Shown: piece by piece, positions 7,151-15,209 of the stretch
How positions within the stretch are numbered: the first letter of the stretch is position 1
Layout of the letters: every line of letters starts with the position of its first letter
Assembly (NCBI GenBank): GCA_002179805.1
Contig: NAVB01000241.1
Span: 1-15,209, forward strand
DNA length: 15,209 bases
Reading direction: 5' to 3'
Origin: Acanthamoeba lenticulata
Lineage: Eukaryota > Discosea > Longamoebia > Acanthamoebidae
Made by a program: the position numbers and the translations under genes
Notes under the pieces: generated by a model
What the model was told of the DNA's origin: nothing
Seen by the model: only the letters and a program-made list of their open reading frames with translations
The model's database searches: none

Positions 7151-9542
7151 TCAGGTGACAGAGACGGTGTAGAGGGCCTTGCCCGTGACGGCGTCCACAC
7201 GATCCCGGAGGCACTCGATACGAGGGCCGCTCCAAGCCTTTGCCTGTTCGCTGGCATCATTGTCGAAATATTTGAGACTTGGCGCGATGAGGACTCTGCG
7301 TGGCGGGTAGCTGCTGGACTGGATGATCGTGCGTAGCGAGAGCACAGTTGACTTCGCGACGAATTTCGGCGTCGGTTCGGCCTCTCCACCACCACCACCA
7401 CCATCATCATCATCATTTGCTTGGGTTGAGCGTGGAGTGTAGGTTTCATTGTCCAGCACGATATGCAGCTCCTCGAGCTCAGGGCCTCGACGGTACTTCA
7501 AGGCGACGATCAGCTCCCACACATCCTTGGCGTAGCCTCTGCTCCACGGGCAGGCGAGCCGCAACCGCACCACCTCGAGGCGCGGATGGCTTTCTGTTTG
7601 TAAACCATCATTCCCACATGCACGCCACCCACAAAGTCAGCCCCCATGAACATGCCCCAAGGTGCCAACGACGCTGGGATGAGCTGGGGTCTGAGACGAC
7701 CGACGAGGTAAGCCAGGTCCGCCAAGCAGCACTTCGGCAGTGGAACGTCAATGGCCAAATGGGTCAGATGATGCGCGTGCTGGCGCAGGTCCTGAATGAG
7801 CCTCGAGATCAGCCAGACGTTTTCAGGAAGATCCAGCATGCCGGACCACCTCTCCAACAACGAGTTGCCGAGCAGGTCGTCCGGCTCGAGCCGGAGGGTG
7901 AGCCGCCTTAGGTCCGGCGCCCCATGGGCCAAGTGGCGATGGAGGAGGTCGAGCAGCAGGTGCATCTCGGGCATCGCGTCCAGCGTGAGCTCGCTACAAC
8001 CGCGCATGATCGCGTTCCGCACGTCCCGCAGCGTCCTCGAGCTGCCGGGCGTTCGGTCGTGCATCATCAGCAATCGCAAACATGAGGCAACTACATCAAC
8101 AACGACTTGTGCGAACCTGGAGATGGGCGGTTTGTAGGGCACGTGATGCTCCCGCAGGAAGGCGGCGAGATGCGGGTAGATGACGGTCTCCCTCGTGGGC
8201 TGCGGGGTCGATGCGTAGCCCACGACGTCGCGCCGCACGCGCCAAATGGGGATCGTTTGGGCTGCGCCGTCATGGTTGGTGATGGATGATAAAAATATGA
8301 AAATATCATATATAAAAATAGAAATAGAAATATATAAATTATAAATAAATAAAAATAAAATACGGACGGGCATTCCAGAAGGGGATATGGTGGTAGACGA
8401 GGCAGTTGGCCACCGTCGAGCTGTAGCAGAGGTAGGCGTCGCCTGGCCGCTCTGGGATGTTGGCTTCCGAGAAGCTGAACACGAACGGCGCGAGCCCACA
8501 AACCTGCCCCCAAATGTGGAATCACGTGTCAATGGCCACGTCGTCAGGGACTTGGCCAAGGCTTTGGGGGGGGGGGGAAGGGGACAAACGCACGTCGTGC
8601 TCGAGTCGATAGCGCTGGCGCCAGGTGAACGGGCTGTTCTCGGCCAAGAAGACGGCGGGCAGCCACCGCCCAAAGTCGCGCAAGTAGAGACTCCGCCAGA
8701 ACCTGTCCTCACCGGCCACGGCGCAGGCCCTCCTGCACGACTGTCGTCCGTCCGTCCGTGCGTCCGTGCGTAAGTGCTTGTGGATCGTGAGGGTCTTTGC
8801 TCAAGAATGCGAGGCAGCACCTGGGCGATGGCGCACAGGGCGGGCGCGGAGAGGCGCTCATAGATGTGGACGAGCAGCTCGTCCGCAAGCGAAAGCAGCG
8901 CGCTCGAGGGCTGCGGCTCCACTTCCTTCACCTCGTCCAGCGGGGACCGCGCCAGCCGGTCCGCCTGCCACGCGAGGGTCATGTCAGGCCTCCTGGAGCT
9001 CTCTCGCTAGTACGAGGAGGAAGCCTCTAGGAGGATGTACATCGTAGGGAAGCGGCGTCTTGTAGTCCTCTGGCCACTCGCAAAGCAGGTCGTAGAGCGA
9101 AGCGCGCTTAACGTCTGGGAACTCGGCAAAGAAGTAGAAGGGCCCTGTGTTGTCGTGGTGATCTTCTTCCCCTTCCTCCTCCTCTTCGCCATGTTCATCG
9201 TGGTCGTCATCCACCATGATGGCTTCGTCGGGGTCGCAGAGCAGGCCGAACCCTGCGGCGTCGTGGTCTTCCACGTTGGGGTGTTGGAGCTTGACACGCC
9301 GGTGAAGAACCTGGCCGGATCGCTGCACGGACGACACGGCCACTTGGTCTGCCGTCGACGTGTAGCGAACGAGGAAGGTGCCGGGTGTCCTCCCGGCCAA
9401 GAGCCGTATTGCTTCCTCCCTGCATGGCTTTTGCTATTAGTGCCACTTCATGGACAGCAGGAAGGCGAAGACCGAACACGGGCAGTGCGTGGTGGCAAGC
9501 CTCCAACGCTGCGGGGCTGAACATGGTCGTGAGAGAAGTCAT
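7151..9542 (-). CDS. SH2 and F-box protein with LRR-like C-terminus, 5' exon uncertain
   Basis: Exons supported are 9419-9014 (SH2), 8964-8821, 8740-8594, 8503-8368, 8261-7701 and 7593-7151, about 612 aa. The SH2 part begins EEAIRLLAGRTPGTFLVRYT with the phosphotyrosine-binding Arg of FLVR, then LHRRVKL, a long Asp/Glu/His-rich insert, then GPFYFFAEFP and ASLYDLLCEWPED. Donor 9013 (GTACTA) and acceptor 8965 (GTGGCAG), with CCTGAC between them, make a 49-nt phase-0 intron that removes a TGA and joins the SH2 to the F-box (SSALLSLADELLVHIYERLS, AQSCRRACAVAGEDRFWRSL). Later segments read like leucine-rich repeats (LRRLTLRLEPDDL, HHLTHLAIDVPL, HPRLEVVRLRLACPW). Without that intron, stop (8984) and next ATG (8982) would lie one base apart, implausible for two amoeba genes. 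The start is unresolved: exon 9419 needs two bases from an upstream exon, and an ATG at 9542 is only a candidate. Expected role: ubiquitin-ligase adaptor reading phosphotyrosine. Confidence 0.7.
7386..7416. repeat. In-frame trinucleotide repeat (Asp4-Gly6) in the SH2/F-box gene
   Basis: On the coding strand four GAT codons are followed by five GGT and one GGA, coding DDDDGGGGGG in the last exon. As an uninterrupted triplet run it is likely to vary in length between strains. Confidence 0.85.
8566..8577. repeat. G12 homopolymer (C12 on the sense strand) in an intron
   Basis: Twelve consecutive G on the + strand lie within intron 8504-8593 of the SH2/F-box gene, about 16 nt from its 5' splice site on the sense strand. 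Its exact length is prone to error. Confidence 0.8.
8744..8770. repeat. Tetranucleotide repeat (CCGT/GCGT) in an intron
   Basis: Units of CCGT, then mixed CCGT and GCGT, fill the 3' half of intron 8741-8820 of the SH2/F-box gene, right next to its acceptor (GACGACAG on the sense strand). Confidence 0.75.
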
Positions 9543-9580
9543 GAACTGGTGCAGTGTCACTTCTGCTTTCAATTTTTTAG

Positions 9581-9586
9581 TTTATT
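9581..9586 (-). promoter_or_regulatory. AATAAA poly(A) signal of the F-box/WD40 gene
   Basis: The hexamer AATAAA on the - strand begins 37 nt after the TGA of the F-box/WD40 gene. This supports that gene ending at 9623. It also means its 3' UTR reaches to, or into, the 5' end of the SH2/F-box gene. Confidence 0.55.
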
Positions 9587-9622
9587 CAACCGGCCAACAG
9601 AGAAATTGTGCAAGAAATGAGG

Positions 9623-11621
9623 TCAAGCCGGTGCCATCGGGCTGAAGATGAGCTCGTAAACGTTGTTGTAAATCCCGCCAGTACCCAAGAAGAGGGACAA
9701 CTCGGTGAACTTGAGGCACCACACCGTATGGCCTGCACTCAGGGCTTTCCCCATCAGGCCCACGCAAACAAAAACAAAAATAAAAATATAAAAACCACAG
9801 GCTGACACGCACGGAAAGGAATGCTACAGACGGGTGCGTCGCCTTCGATCGGCCACACGCGCGCCGTATTGTCCCCCGAGCCCGACACGATCTTGTGATC
9901 GTCCATCTGCAGCGCCACCTGTCTCACCCGCACGACCAGACCGCATGTGCCCATGGGCTTAAGCCTCCGCGTACGTACAAGCTCGCGGGCCATGCGTACC
10001 ACGCCCAGCGAGTGTCCCTGGAGGGTGCGCACGAGTCCCTGCGTGCGGCGGTCCCACATGGTGATGGTGTGGTCGCGGCTGCCCACAACTGTGTGGCCCT
10101 TGTCAGCCGTCATCGCCGCGCGAGCAGCGAGGCGGGAGGGGACCCCTGTACCGATTTGGCGGTCATCGCAGTCCACGGCCATGTGCCAGTCGGTCGTGGG
10201 CGAGCTGCTTATCTGAGAGATCTGCTTCCTCGTGCGCACGTCGAACACGCGGACGACCTGGTCGGCGCCCACGCTGTCCAGCCCGCACCCCACAGCCAAT
10301 TGGCCACAACGATGAAGGCCAGAGCATAGGCCAGAGACAACACACGGTACCTGATGACGGTGGACTCCTTGGGGAGGAAACAGAGTCCAAAGACGGTGCC
10401 CATGTGGGACGTGTGCCCACCCCCCAGAATGCCGTGTGCCTGGCCGGTCTCGGCGTCCCACAGCCGGACACTGTGGTCGTACGAGCCCGACACTGCATGC
10501 ACACGAACAAGAGAGAGCGAGAAAGCCCGTTGTGAGCCTGCCCACTCACGAACGCAAGAGAGTCATCGGTACCGATGGTGGAGCCGTCAAACTGCAGGCA
10601 GCGCACACCGCTCCTGCCGCCGTTGCGAGTTAACAGCGGTCGCCACACAAACACAGAAAGTTGCTGCGCCGTACTCGTGGCCTCGGAGCGTGCACACACA
10701 AGCAAAGTCCTGGCTCTGCGCGGACAGCTTGATCTTGTGGTCATCGCTGCCTGCTCGGCGGGCAACCGCTCGTGAGCCACTTGTTTGCGCGAGCGGCTCG
10801 GGAGAAGGGCCGTGGGGGGGAGGGGGCGGACCAGAGACGAGGATGCCGTTGGCCGAGGCGAGACAGTGCACGGCCTCCGAGTGGTGGCCCAGCGCGAACC
10901 GAGGCGGGCGGACGGCGTTCGTGTCGGCCTGGATCTCGGATCCGGCGCGGGACCAGACCTGGATCAGGTTGTCCTCCCCGCCGGTGTAGAGGAACTCGTC
11001 GTCGACCTCCAGCGCGCGCACGGCCGCGCTAGCACGCACAACAGCCACGATGACGATGATGATGATGATGAAGAAGCAGACGACCTTCTTCGAAGGCGAG
11101 GTACCTGTGGCCGCTGTAGACGAGGCGTCGACAGTGGGATGGAGGCACGACCATTCCGGGGTCGCCGGGCGGGTTGGGCTGCAGCCAAGCCTGTGGCAGG
11201 GCGAGCCGCCGCCTCAGCGCCAGGCGCCAGCTGTTGCTCCCGGCTGGCTTGCCCTTCAATGGGAGGCAGAAAGAGCGCTTTGTCAGCGTGTTCACCGCCC
11301 AATCACCAGCCCCAATTAGTCGAGAAGACGGTCTAGCAGTGACGCACCACCGGGGCACGAGTATGGCGGATGCGCGTGAGATAGTGGGCCTGATTTGCCA
11401 CCCACCCTTGGCAAGGGTCAGGAAGTGAGTGGGGTTGTCTTAACAGAGGCAGGCAATCGAGTGTAGGGAGGCACGGGGTGAGGAGGCACCTTCCATAGTG
11501 TGTCGTCACAGGCCAGGCCGTGGAGAAGGCGACACACACAAGGGAGTGTCGTGCCAAGCTCCTTGACCGGGAGAAAGCTCAGGATGAGGAGAAGCACCTC
11601 CTCAGGCAGCTCCACCAACAT
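9623..11621 (-). CDS. F-box/WD40 protein, 10 exons, 395 aa
   Basis: Exons are 11621-11490, 11277-11105, 11028-10832, 10750-10675, 10613-10573, 10492-10351, 10273-10152, 10088-10000, 9918-9813 and 9732-9623. Frame and WD repeats close through every junction. The N-terminus MLVELPEEVLLLILSFLPVK, then CRLLHGLACDDTLWK, is a clear F-box. Seven WD40 units follow; markers are YSGHSAAVRAL..GGEDNLIQVW, HHSEAVHCLA..GSDDHKIKL, LRGHESGVRCL..SGSYDHSVRLWD, GTVFGLCF..GADQVVRVFD, VVGSRDHTITMWD, LQGHSLGVV..SGSGDNTARVW and HTVWCLKF. Several repeats exist only after splicing (e.g. GHE|SGV across 10614-10674, DRQI|VVGSRD across 10089-10151). F-box/WD40 proteins are substrate receptors of SCF ubiquitin ligases; the propeller usually binds a phosphodegron. 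The first intron (11278-11489, 212 nt) is longer than the rest and might hide a small exon. Confidence 0.9.
11048..11076. repeat. GAT/CAT-type microsatellite in an intron
   Basis: Runs of GAT with CGATGA at one end and AAGAAG at the other fill the intron 11029-11104 of the F-box/WD40 gene. A similar CGATGA repeat occurs at about 152-170 in the first intron of the Rab-like gene. Confidence 0.75.
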
Positions 11622-12127
11622 GCGGCAGCAGAAACCAATAGTATAGGAACACCGTTCGACAATAATGACGAAGAGGACAGGCCCAGTTGTGGCGGAGGCA
11701 AAGTGCAGCCAGGCCCAACAACAAAGGTAAGGAGGCGAGATGGTGTTGCTTGCAGGGACGGTTTTCAAAGAAAACTAGCAGGCCTAGATGGTTATGAAGC
11801 GGTCGCTGCGGGCAATAACCGGGCGCGAAGAAACACCAAGCAGGCCAGCAGGCGAAAACCAGCACACCCAAGAAGCTCAAATCAACAGGTGTTTTTGCGT
11901 GAGCGCTCACGGCCACACAACAGGAGGCCTCTCCTTCGATTCCCCTTTCTCTTCTTCTCCCGACCCCGCGGTGGAAGAAGCGGAAACGAGGGCAAAAGGT
12001 GAATTGAAAGCTTGAAAGAAGGATTTGCTGTACCCCACTTGTCGAGAAACGACCTCACGCGCTACTCGCGTCAAAGTCACCAACGCTTTAGAAGAGTAGA
12101 AGAGAGTCATTGGAAACAAAGGGGGCT
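11622..12127. promoter_or_regulatory. Divergent intergenic region, presumed shared promoter
   Basis: These 506 nt separate the start of the F-box/WD40 gene (-, 11621) from the start of the coiled-coil gene (+, 12128). Both promoters and 5' UTRs must lie here. I see no convincing coding exon and no clear TATA box; the mid part is GC-moderate and without repeats. Its promoter role is inferred from layout only. Confidence 0.5.
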
Positions 12128-15100
12128 ATGAGCCAACGAAGTGTGCTCGATGAAAGTCCAGTATTCGATCCCTCGCTACATCGGCCCATGATGCCAGCGG
12201 GGCGACCCTCGCCCTCCTCGAGTACCAACATGACCTTCGTCAACTTGGGTTCTGCTTCAGGTATGTTTGCGCCGTACATCTCCAGCTCTTTTCGTTTTGG
12301 TTGTCTCAGCGTTTCTGGTGCAACCGCTTGAGCATTTTCTCTTCTCCATTGAGAATTGGCTCTACGCAAAAAAACCAATGATGTTTCTTGTGCTAATCTT
12401 TCCTCCCCATCCAGCTCTCTTTTCTACACCTTCGCCGCCTGTCTCGGGCGGGGGAGGCATGGGCATGGCACCCATGTCGAACGGCGGCCTGCCACCCATG
12501 GTGCCCACCCACCCCAGCTCGTCGGGTGGCGGCGGCTATGCCATGAGCTCCATGGGCTCGTGGGGCTTCCCTGCGGCCCCGGGCTCTGGTGGCGCCATGG
12601 GCGCGCCCGCGCTTCAACCTCCGCTCCAACCCGCCGTCCTCCACCCGCAGCCGCATCACGCACCCATGGGTGGCCACCCGCAGCCCGGCTCGGGCGGGGG
12701 AGGCTTGGGCATGGCGCCCATGATGGGCATGCAACACATGTACCAGCCCCACCCCCATCATCAGAACCCACAGGCGCCCTTTTCTATGGGCGGGCCGGCC
12801 GGGTCGATGCCCATGCTCCCCACGCCGCTCCAGCCCACCGGCCCCGCCGGCAGTGGCGGCGGACCCATGGGCGCGCCGCCCGGATGGAATCCGGCCGCAG
12901 GCCAACACCAACAGCCCGTTGGCAGCTACGGCCACCCCCACCCGCAGCCGATGGGCCTGGCCTACGGCCAACCTGCGCCGCTTCACTACGCGTCACCGCC
13001 CACCTCCCAGCTGGGCGCCGGTGTGGGCTACTCGCCCTCGCCGCCGGGCTCGGCGACGTCACCGACCACCACGTCTTCGCCCGGCTCGTCATCCGCGCCT
13101 GGCGCGCATATGCCTATGTCCATGACCATGTCGTCGATGATGTCTGCCTCGACGTCGACAATGCCGACCAAGTCCGGCAGCCTCGGCGGCTACGGGGCAG
13201 GCCCTGCCATGGGGAGCAGCGGCAGCCCGGGGCTCACTGCCGCCGCGCAGGAGCGCATGCGGCAGCAGCAGGAGCAGATCCGGGCCGAAGAGCGGCTCAA
13301 GCAACAGCAGCTCCAGGTTAAGCTCCTCCAGGAGGAGCAGCAGCGACACCTGCGCGAGGAGCAGGAGCGTGAGCGCATCGAGGTCGAGAAGCGCAAGGCC
13401 GAGCGCGAGCGCATGCGGCAGGAGGAGGAGCGCAAGCGGCTCAAGGCTCAGCGCGAGCAGGAGCGGCAGCAGGAGGCCCTCCGCGCCGAGCAGATGCGCA
13501 TCTTCGAGGAGGTGCGCCAGGCCCAGCTCCGCGTCCAGCAGGAGCACGAGCTCCAGCAGCAGAAGTACCAGATGGAACAGTTTGAGCAGCAGCAAAAGAT
13601 CATCCAGGTCAGCTCTCCTTTCCAATTCATTTTTATTTATTTGTTAGTTATGTTATCTAATATTTTTATATTATTTTTTAAAACATAATCTGATTGATTT
13701 GCGGCGCCCGACACAGGAGCAACTGAAGCAGCAGGAGCAGCTGCGCCTCGAGAGGCTCCGATTCGAGGAGGAGCAGAAGCGCGAGGAAGAGGCCGCCCGG
13801 CAGCAGCAGGAACGAGTCAAGCAGGAGGAGGTAACAATTACAACAACAACCATAACCAATAAGAACAAGCCCCAATCTCGAGCTCTCGAACTGAACATGT
13901 CCGCACAAACAGGAGCGGAAACGACAGGAGCTGCTGCGCCAGGAGCTGCAGCGGCAGGAGGAGTTTGCGCAGGAGCAGCGGCGGCGGGAGGAGGCCCTGC
14001 AGGAGAAGCGGCGGCAGGAGCAGCAGATCCTGGAGCAGCAGGAGAAGCTGCGGCAGGAGCAAGCGCGCGTGGAGCAGGAGCGGCTGCAGGCCGAGCAGCG
14101 GCGCAACAGCGAGCGCATGCAGCAGGAGAAGGAGCGTCTGGCCGAGGAGGTGCGGCAGCAGCAGGAGCGGCTGCGGCTCGCCCAGGAGGAGATCCAGCGC
14201 GAGCGTGAGAAGATGGCCGTCGAGCTCCTGCGCGAGCAGCAGCGCATCCAGGAGGAGCGCCTCCGCCTCCAGGCCGAGCAAGAGCGCCTCCGCCAGGAGC
14301 GCCTCGAGCGCGAGCGCCTCGAGGAGGAGGCCCGCGTGCGCCACCAGGAGCGCATGCGTCTCCACCACGAGCAGCTCGCGCACCAGCAAGAGGCCCTCCG
14401 CCAGCAGCAGCAGCTCCAGATGGCCCACCTCCGCCAGCAGCAAGAGCAGCTGGTCGGCCACCACCACCATCAGGACGGCTCCCCGTCGAATCCGCCTCGG
14501 CTGGGCCACTTCCAGCAGCCTGTGCCTCACCAACAGCAGCATCCCCTTCATCATCATCCTCAGCAACCCCTCCCCACGCCCGGTGCCCAGGTATGCGCTT
14601 TACATTCTTCATACCTTGCATTGCAATCAATGTTGACAAACTATTTGAAACACGAAAGACGTCGACGTGGTCGCCCTTTGGGCCATCAACAACGCCAACG
14701 GCCGCACCAGCGTCATTGGAGGACCGGCCCGGAGAAACGAAACCGCGAGGCCGGGCGGCGACCGGAGGCACGTCCCTGCCGCGGCCCACGGTGGCCGCCG
14801 GCGCGCCCATCCACGGGAACGGTGGTGGCAAGTCCATCACCCTGGACGGCCCGCCGTCGAGTGGCAACGGGTCTCATGTGGGCACCGGCGGCGGCAGCGC
14901 CATCGTCGGCCGGCAGCACAACCCGCGCAAGCCCAGGCGCCCCGGGTCACCGCAGCCCCTGCGCACCTTTGGCGCCGACAGCGCCGCCCCGGCCCACCCG
15001 GACCAGATCAAGGCCGAGGCCATGGCCTCCTACGAGGCCTACGCCGCTGAGATCGCGCGCAAGCACCGCGTCAACGACCGAGCCGAGATCATGACGGCCG

Positions 15101-15151
15101 ACACCATGTTCGACTCCTCGGCCTTTGAGGACAAGCTGGGCCTTTATGAGG
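12128..15151 (+). CDS. Large Gly/Met/Pro-rich and coiled-coil protein, 3' end outside window
   Basis: I do not recognise the family. Exons are 12128-12260, 12415-13607, 13717-13830, 13913-14590 and 14659-15151 (the last donor, G|GTATTG, is tentative), giving about 870 aa so far. The start MSQRSVLDESPVFDPSLHRP uses the first ATG after the spacer. Residues about 46-317 are low complexity, rich in Gly, Pro, Met, His, Gln and Ser, with repeated GGGGMGMAPM-like units. Residues about 318-660 form a long Glu/Gln/Arg coiled coil (RMRQQQEQIRAEERLKQQQL and onward), crossing three exons. A His/Gln stretch follows (GHHHHQDG, PHQQQHPLHHH). The last exon, in a frame open to the window end, reads TSTWSPFGPSTTPTAAPASL and later a charged, better-balanced segment (DQIKAEAMASYEAYAAEIAR, MFDSSAFEDKLGLYE) that may begin a folded domain. 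A cytoskeletal or nuclear scaffold is possible; no function can be assigned. Confidence 0.8.
12443..12722. repeat. 34-bp direct repeat coding Gly/Met-rich units
   Basis: 12443-12476 and 12689-12722 are the same 34 bp apart from two substitutions (CAT/CTT and GCA/GCG). Both encode SGGGGxGMAPM in the same frame of the coiled-coil gene, suggesting internal duplication of this segment. Confidence 0.85.
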
Positions 15152-15209
15152 GTATTGCACCTTTTTCTGAGTTTTTATTTTTATTTTTGGTCTTTGAAAC
15201 AAATAATAA

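Noticed and set aside
8984..9400. SH2 ORF as a separate complete gene
   Set aside because: It lacks a start, its stop lies one base from the next apparent ATG, and a phase-0 intron with good signals joins it to the F-box exon.
11520..12002. A 160-codon + strand frame across the divergent spacer
   Set aside because: It begins inside the antisense of the F-box exon, and its composition (Arg/Gln/Lys scatter) does not resemble any family or the codon style of the neighbours.
13671..14867. A 398-codon open frame on the - strand, plus a Leu-rich frame at 13089-13625
   Set aside because: Both are mirrors of the CAG/GAG/CGC-rich coiled-coil exons of the + strand gene, read as Leu or Ser/Arg runs; no start context or splice logic supports them.

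Overview
The window looks like nuclear DNA of an Acanthamoeba-like amoebozoan. Exons are GC-rich and interrupted by many short GT-AG introns (mostly 49-160 nt), often with a CTGAC/CTAAT-type branch sequence. Spacers are short and AT-rich, and the proteins (Rab-like, F-box, SH2, WD40, ankyrin, armadillo) suit an amoeba. The organism is inferred from gene structure and content; no rRNA or other marker gene is present. LAYOUT, + strand, left: 27-744 is the 3' part of a degenerate Rab-like GTPase gene. 980-2275 is a secreted phosphodiester glycosidase of the NAGPA ('uncovering enzyme') family in four exons. 2276-3021 has no gene I can support. LAYOUT, - strand, 3.0-11.6 kb: five genes in a row. 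They are a small secreted Cys-containing protein with an apparent frameshift (3394-3022); an intronless F-box/ankyrin protein that stops inside its eighth repeat (4389-3658); a ten-exon ankyrin plus armadillo protein of 482 aa (6906-4518); an SH2/F-box protein with an LRR-like tail (about 9542-7151), which I read as one gene although its two halves can look like two back-to-back ORFs; and a ten-exon F-box/seven-WD40 protein of 395 aa (11621-9623). LAYOUT, + strand, right: from 12128 a large low-complexity and coiled-coil protein runs off the window end. HOW THE GENES RELATE: three of the - strand genes carry an F-box next to a different recognition module (ankyrin, SH2 plus LRR-like, WD40). 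The likely common theme is substrate adaptors for SCF-type (Skp1-Cullin-F-box) ubiquitin ligases; nothing shows that they act together. The most notable points are the SH2/F-box fusion resting on a 49-nt phase-0 intron, the Rab-like protein that has lost its G3 and G4 motifs, the apparent TGG-to-TGA stop in the ankyrin gene, alternating purine-pyrimidine tracts filling many introns, an intron with a C11 run near its 5' splice site and a G10 run near its 3' splice site, and two near-perfect palindromes. All exon boundaries were worked out by hand from splice consensus, frame and domain continuity.
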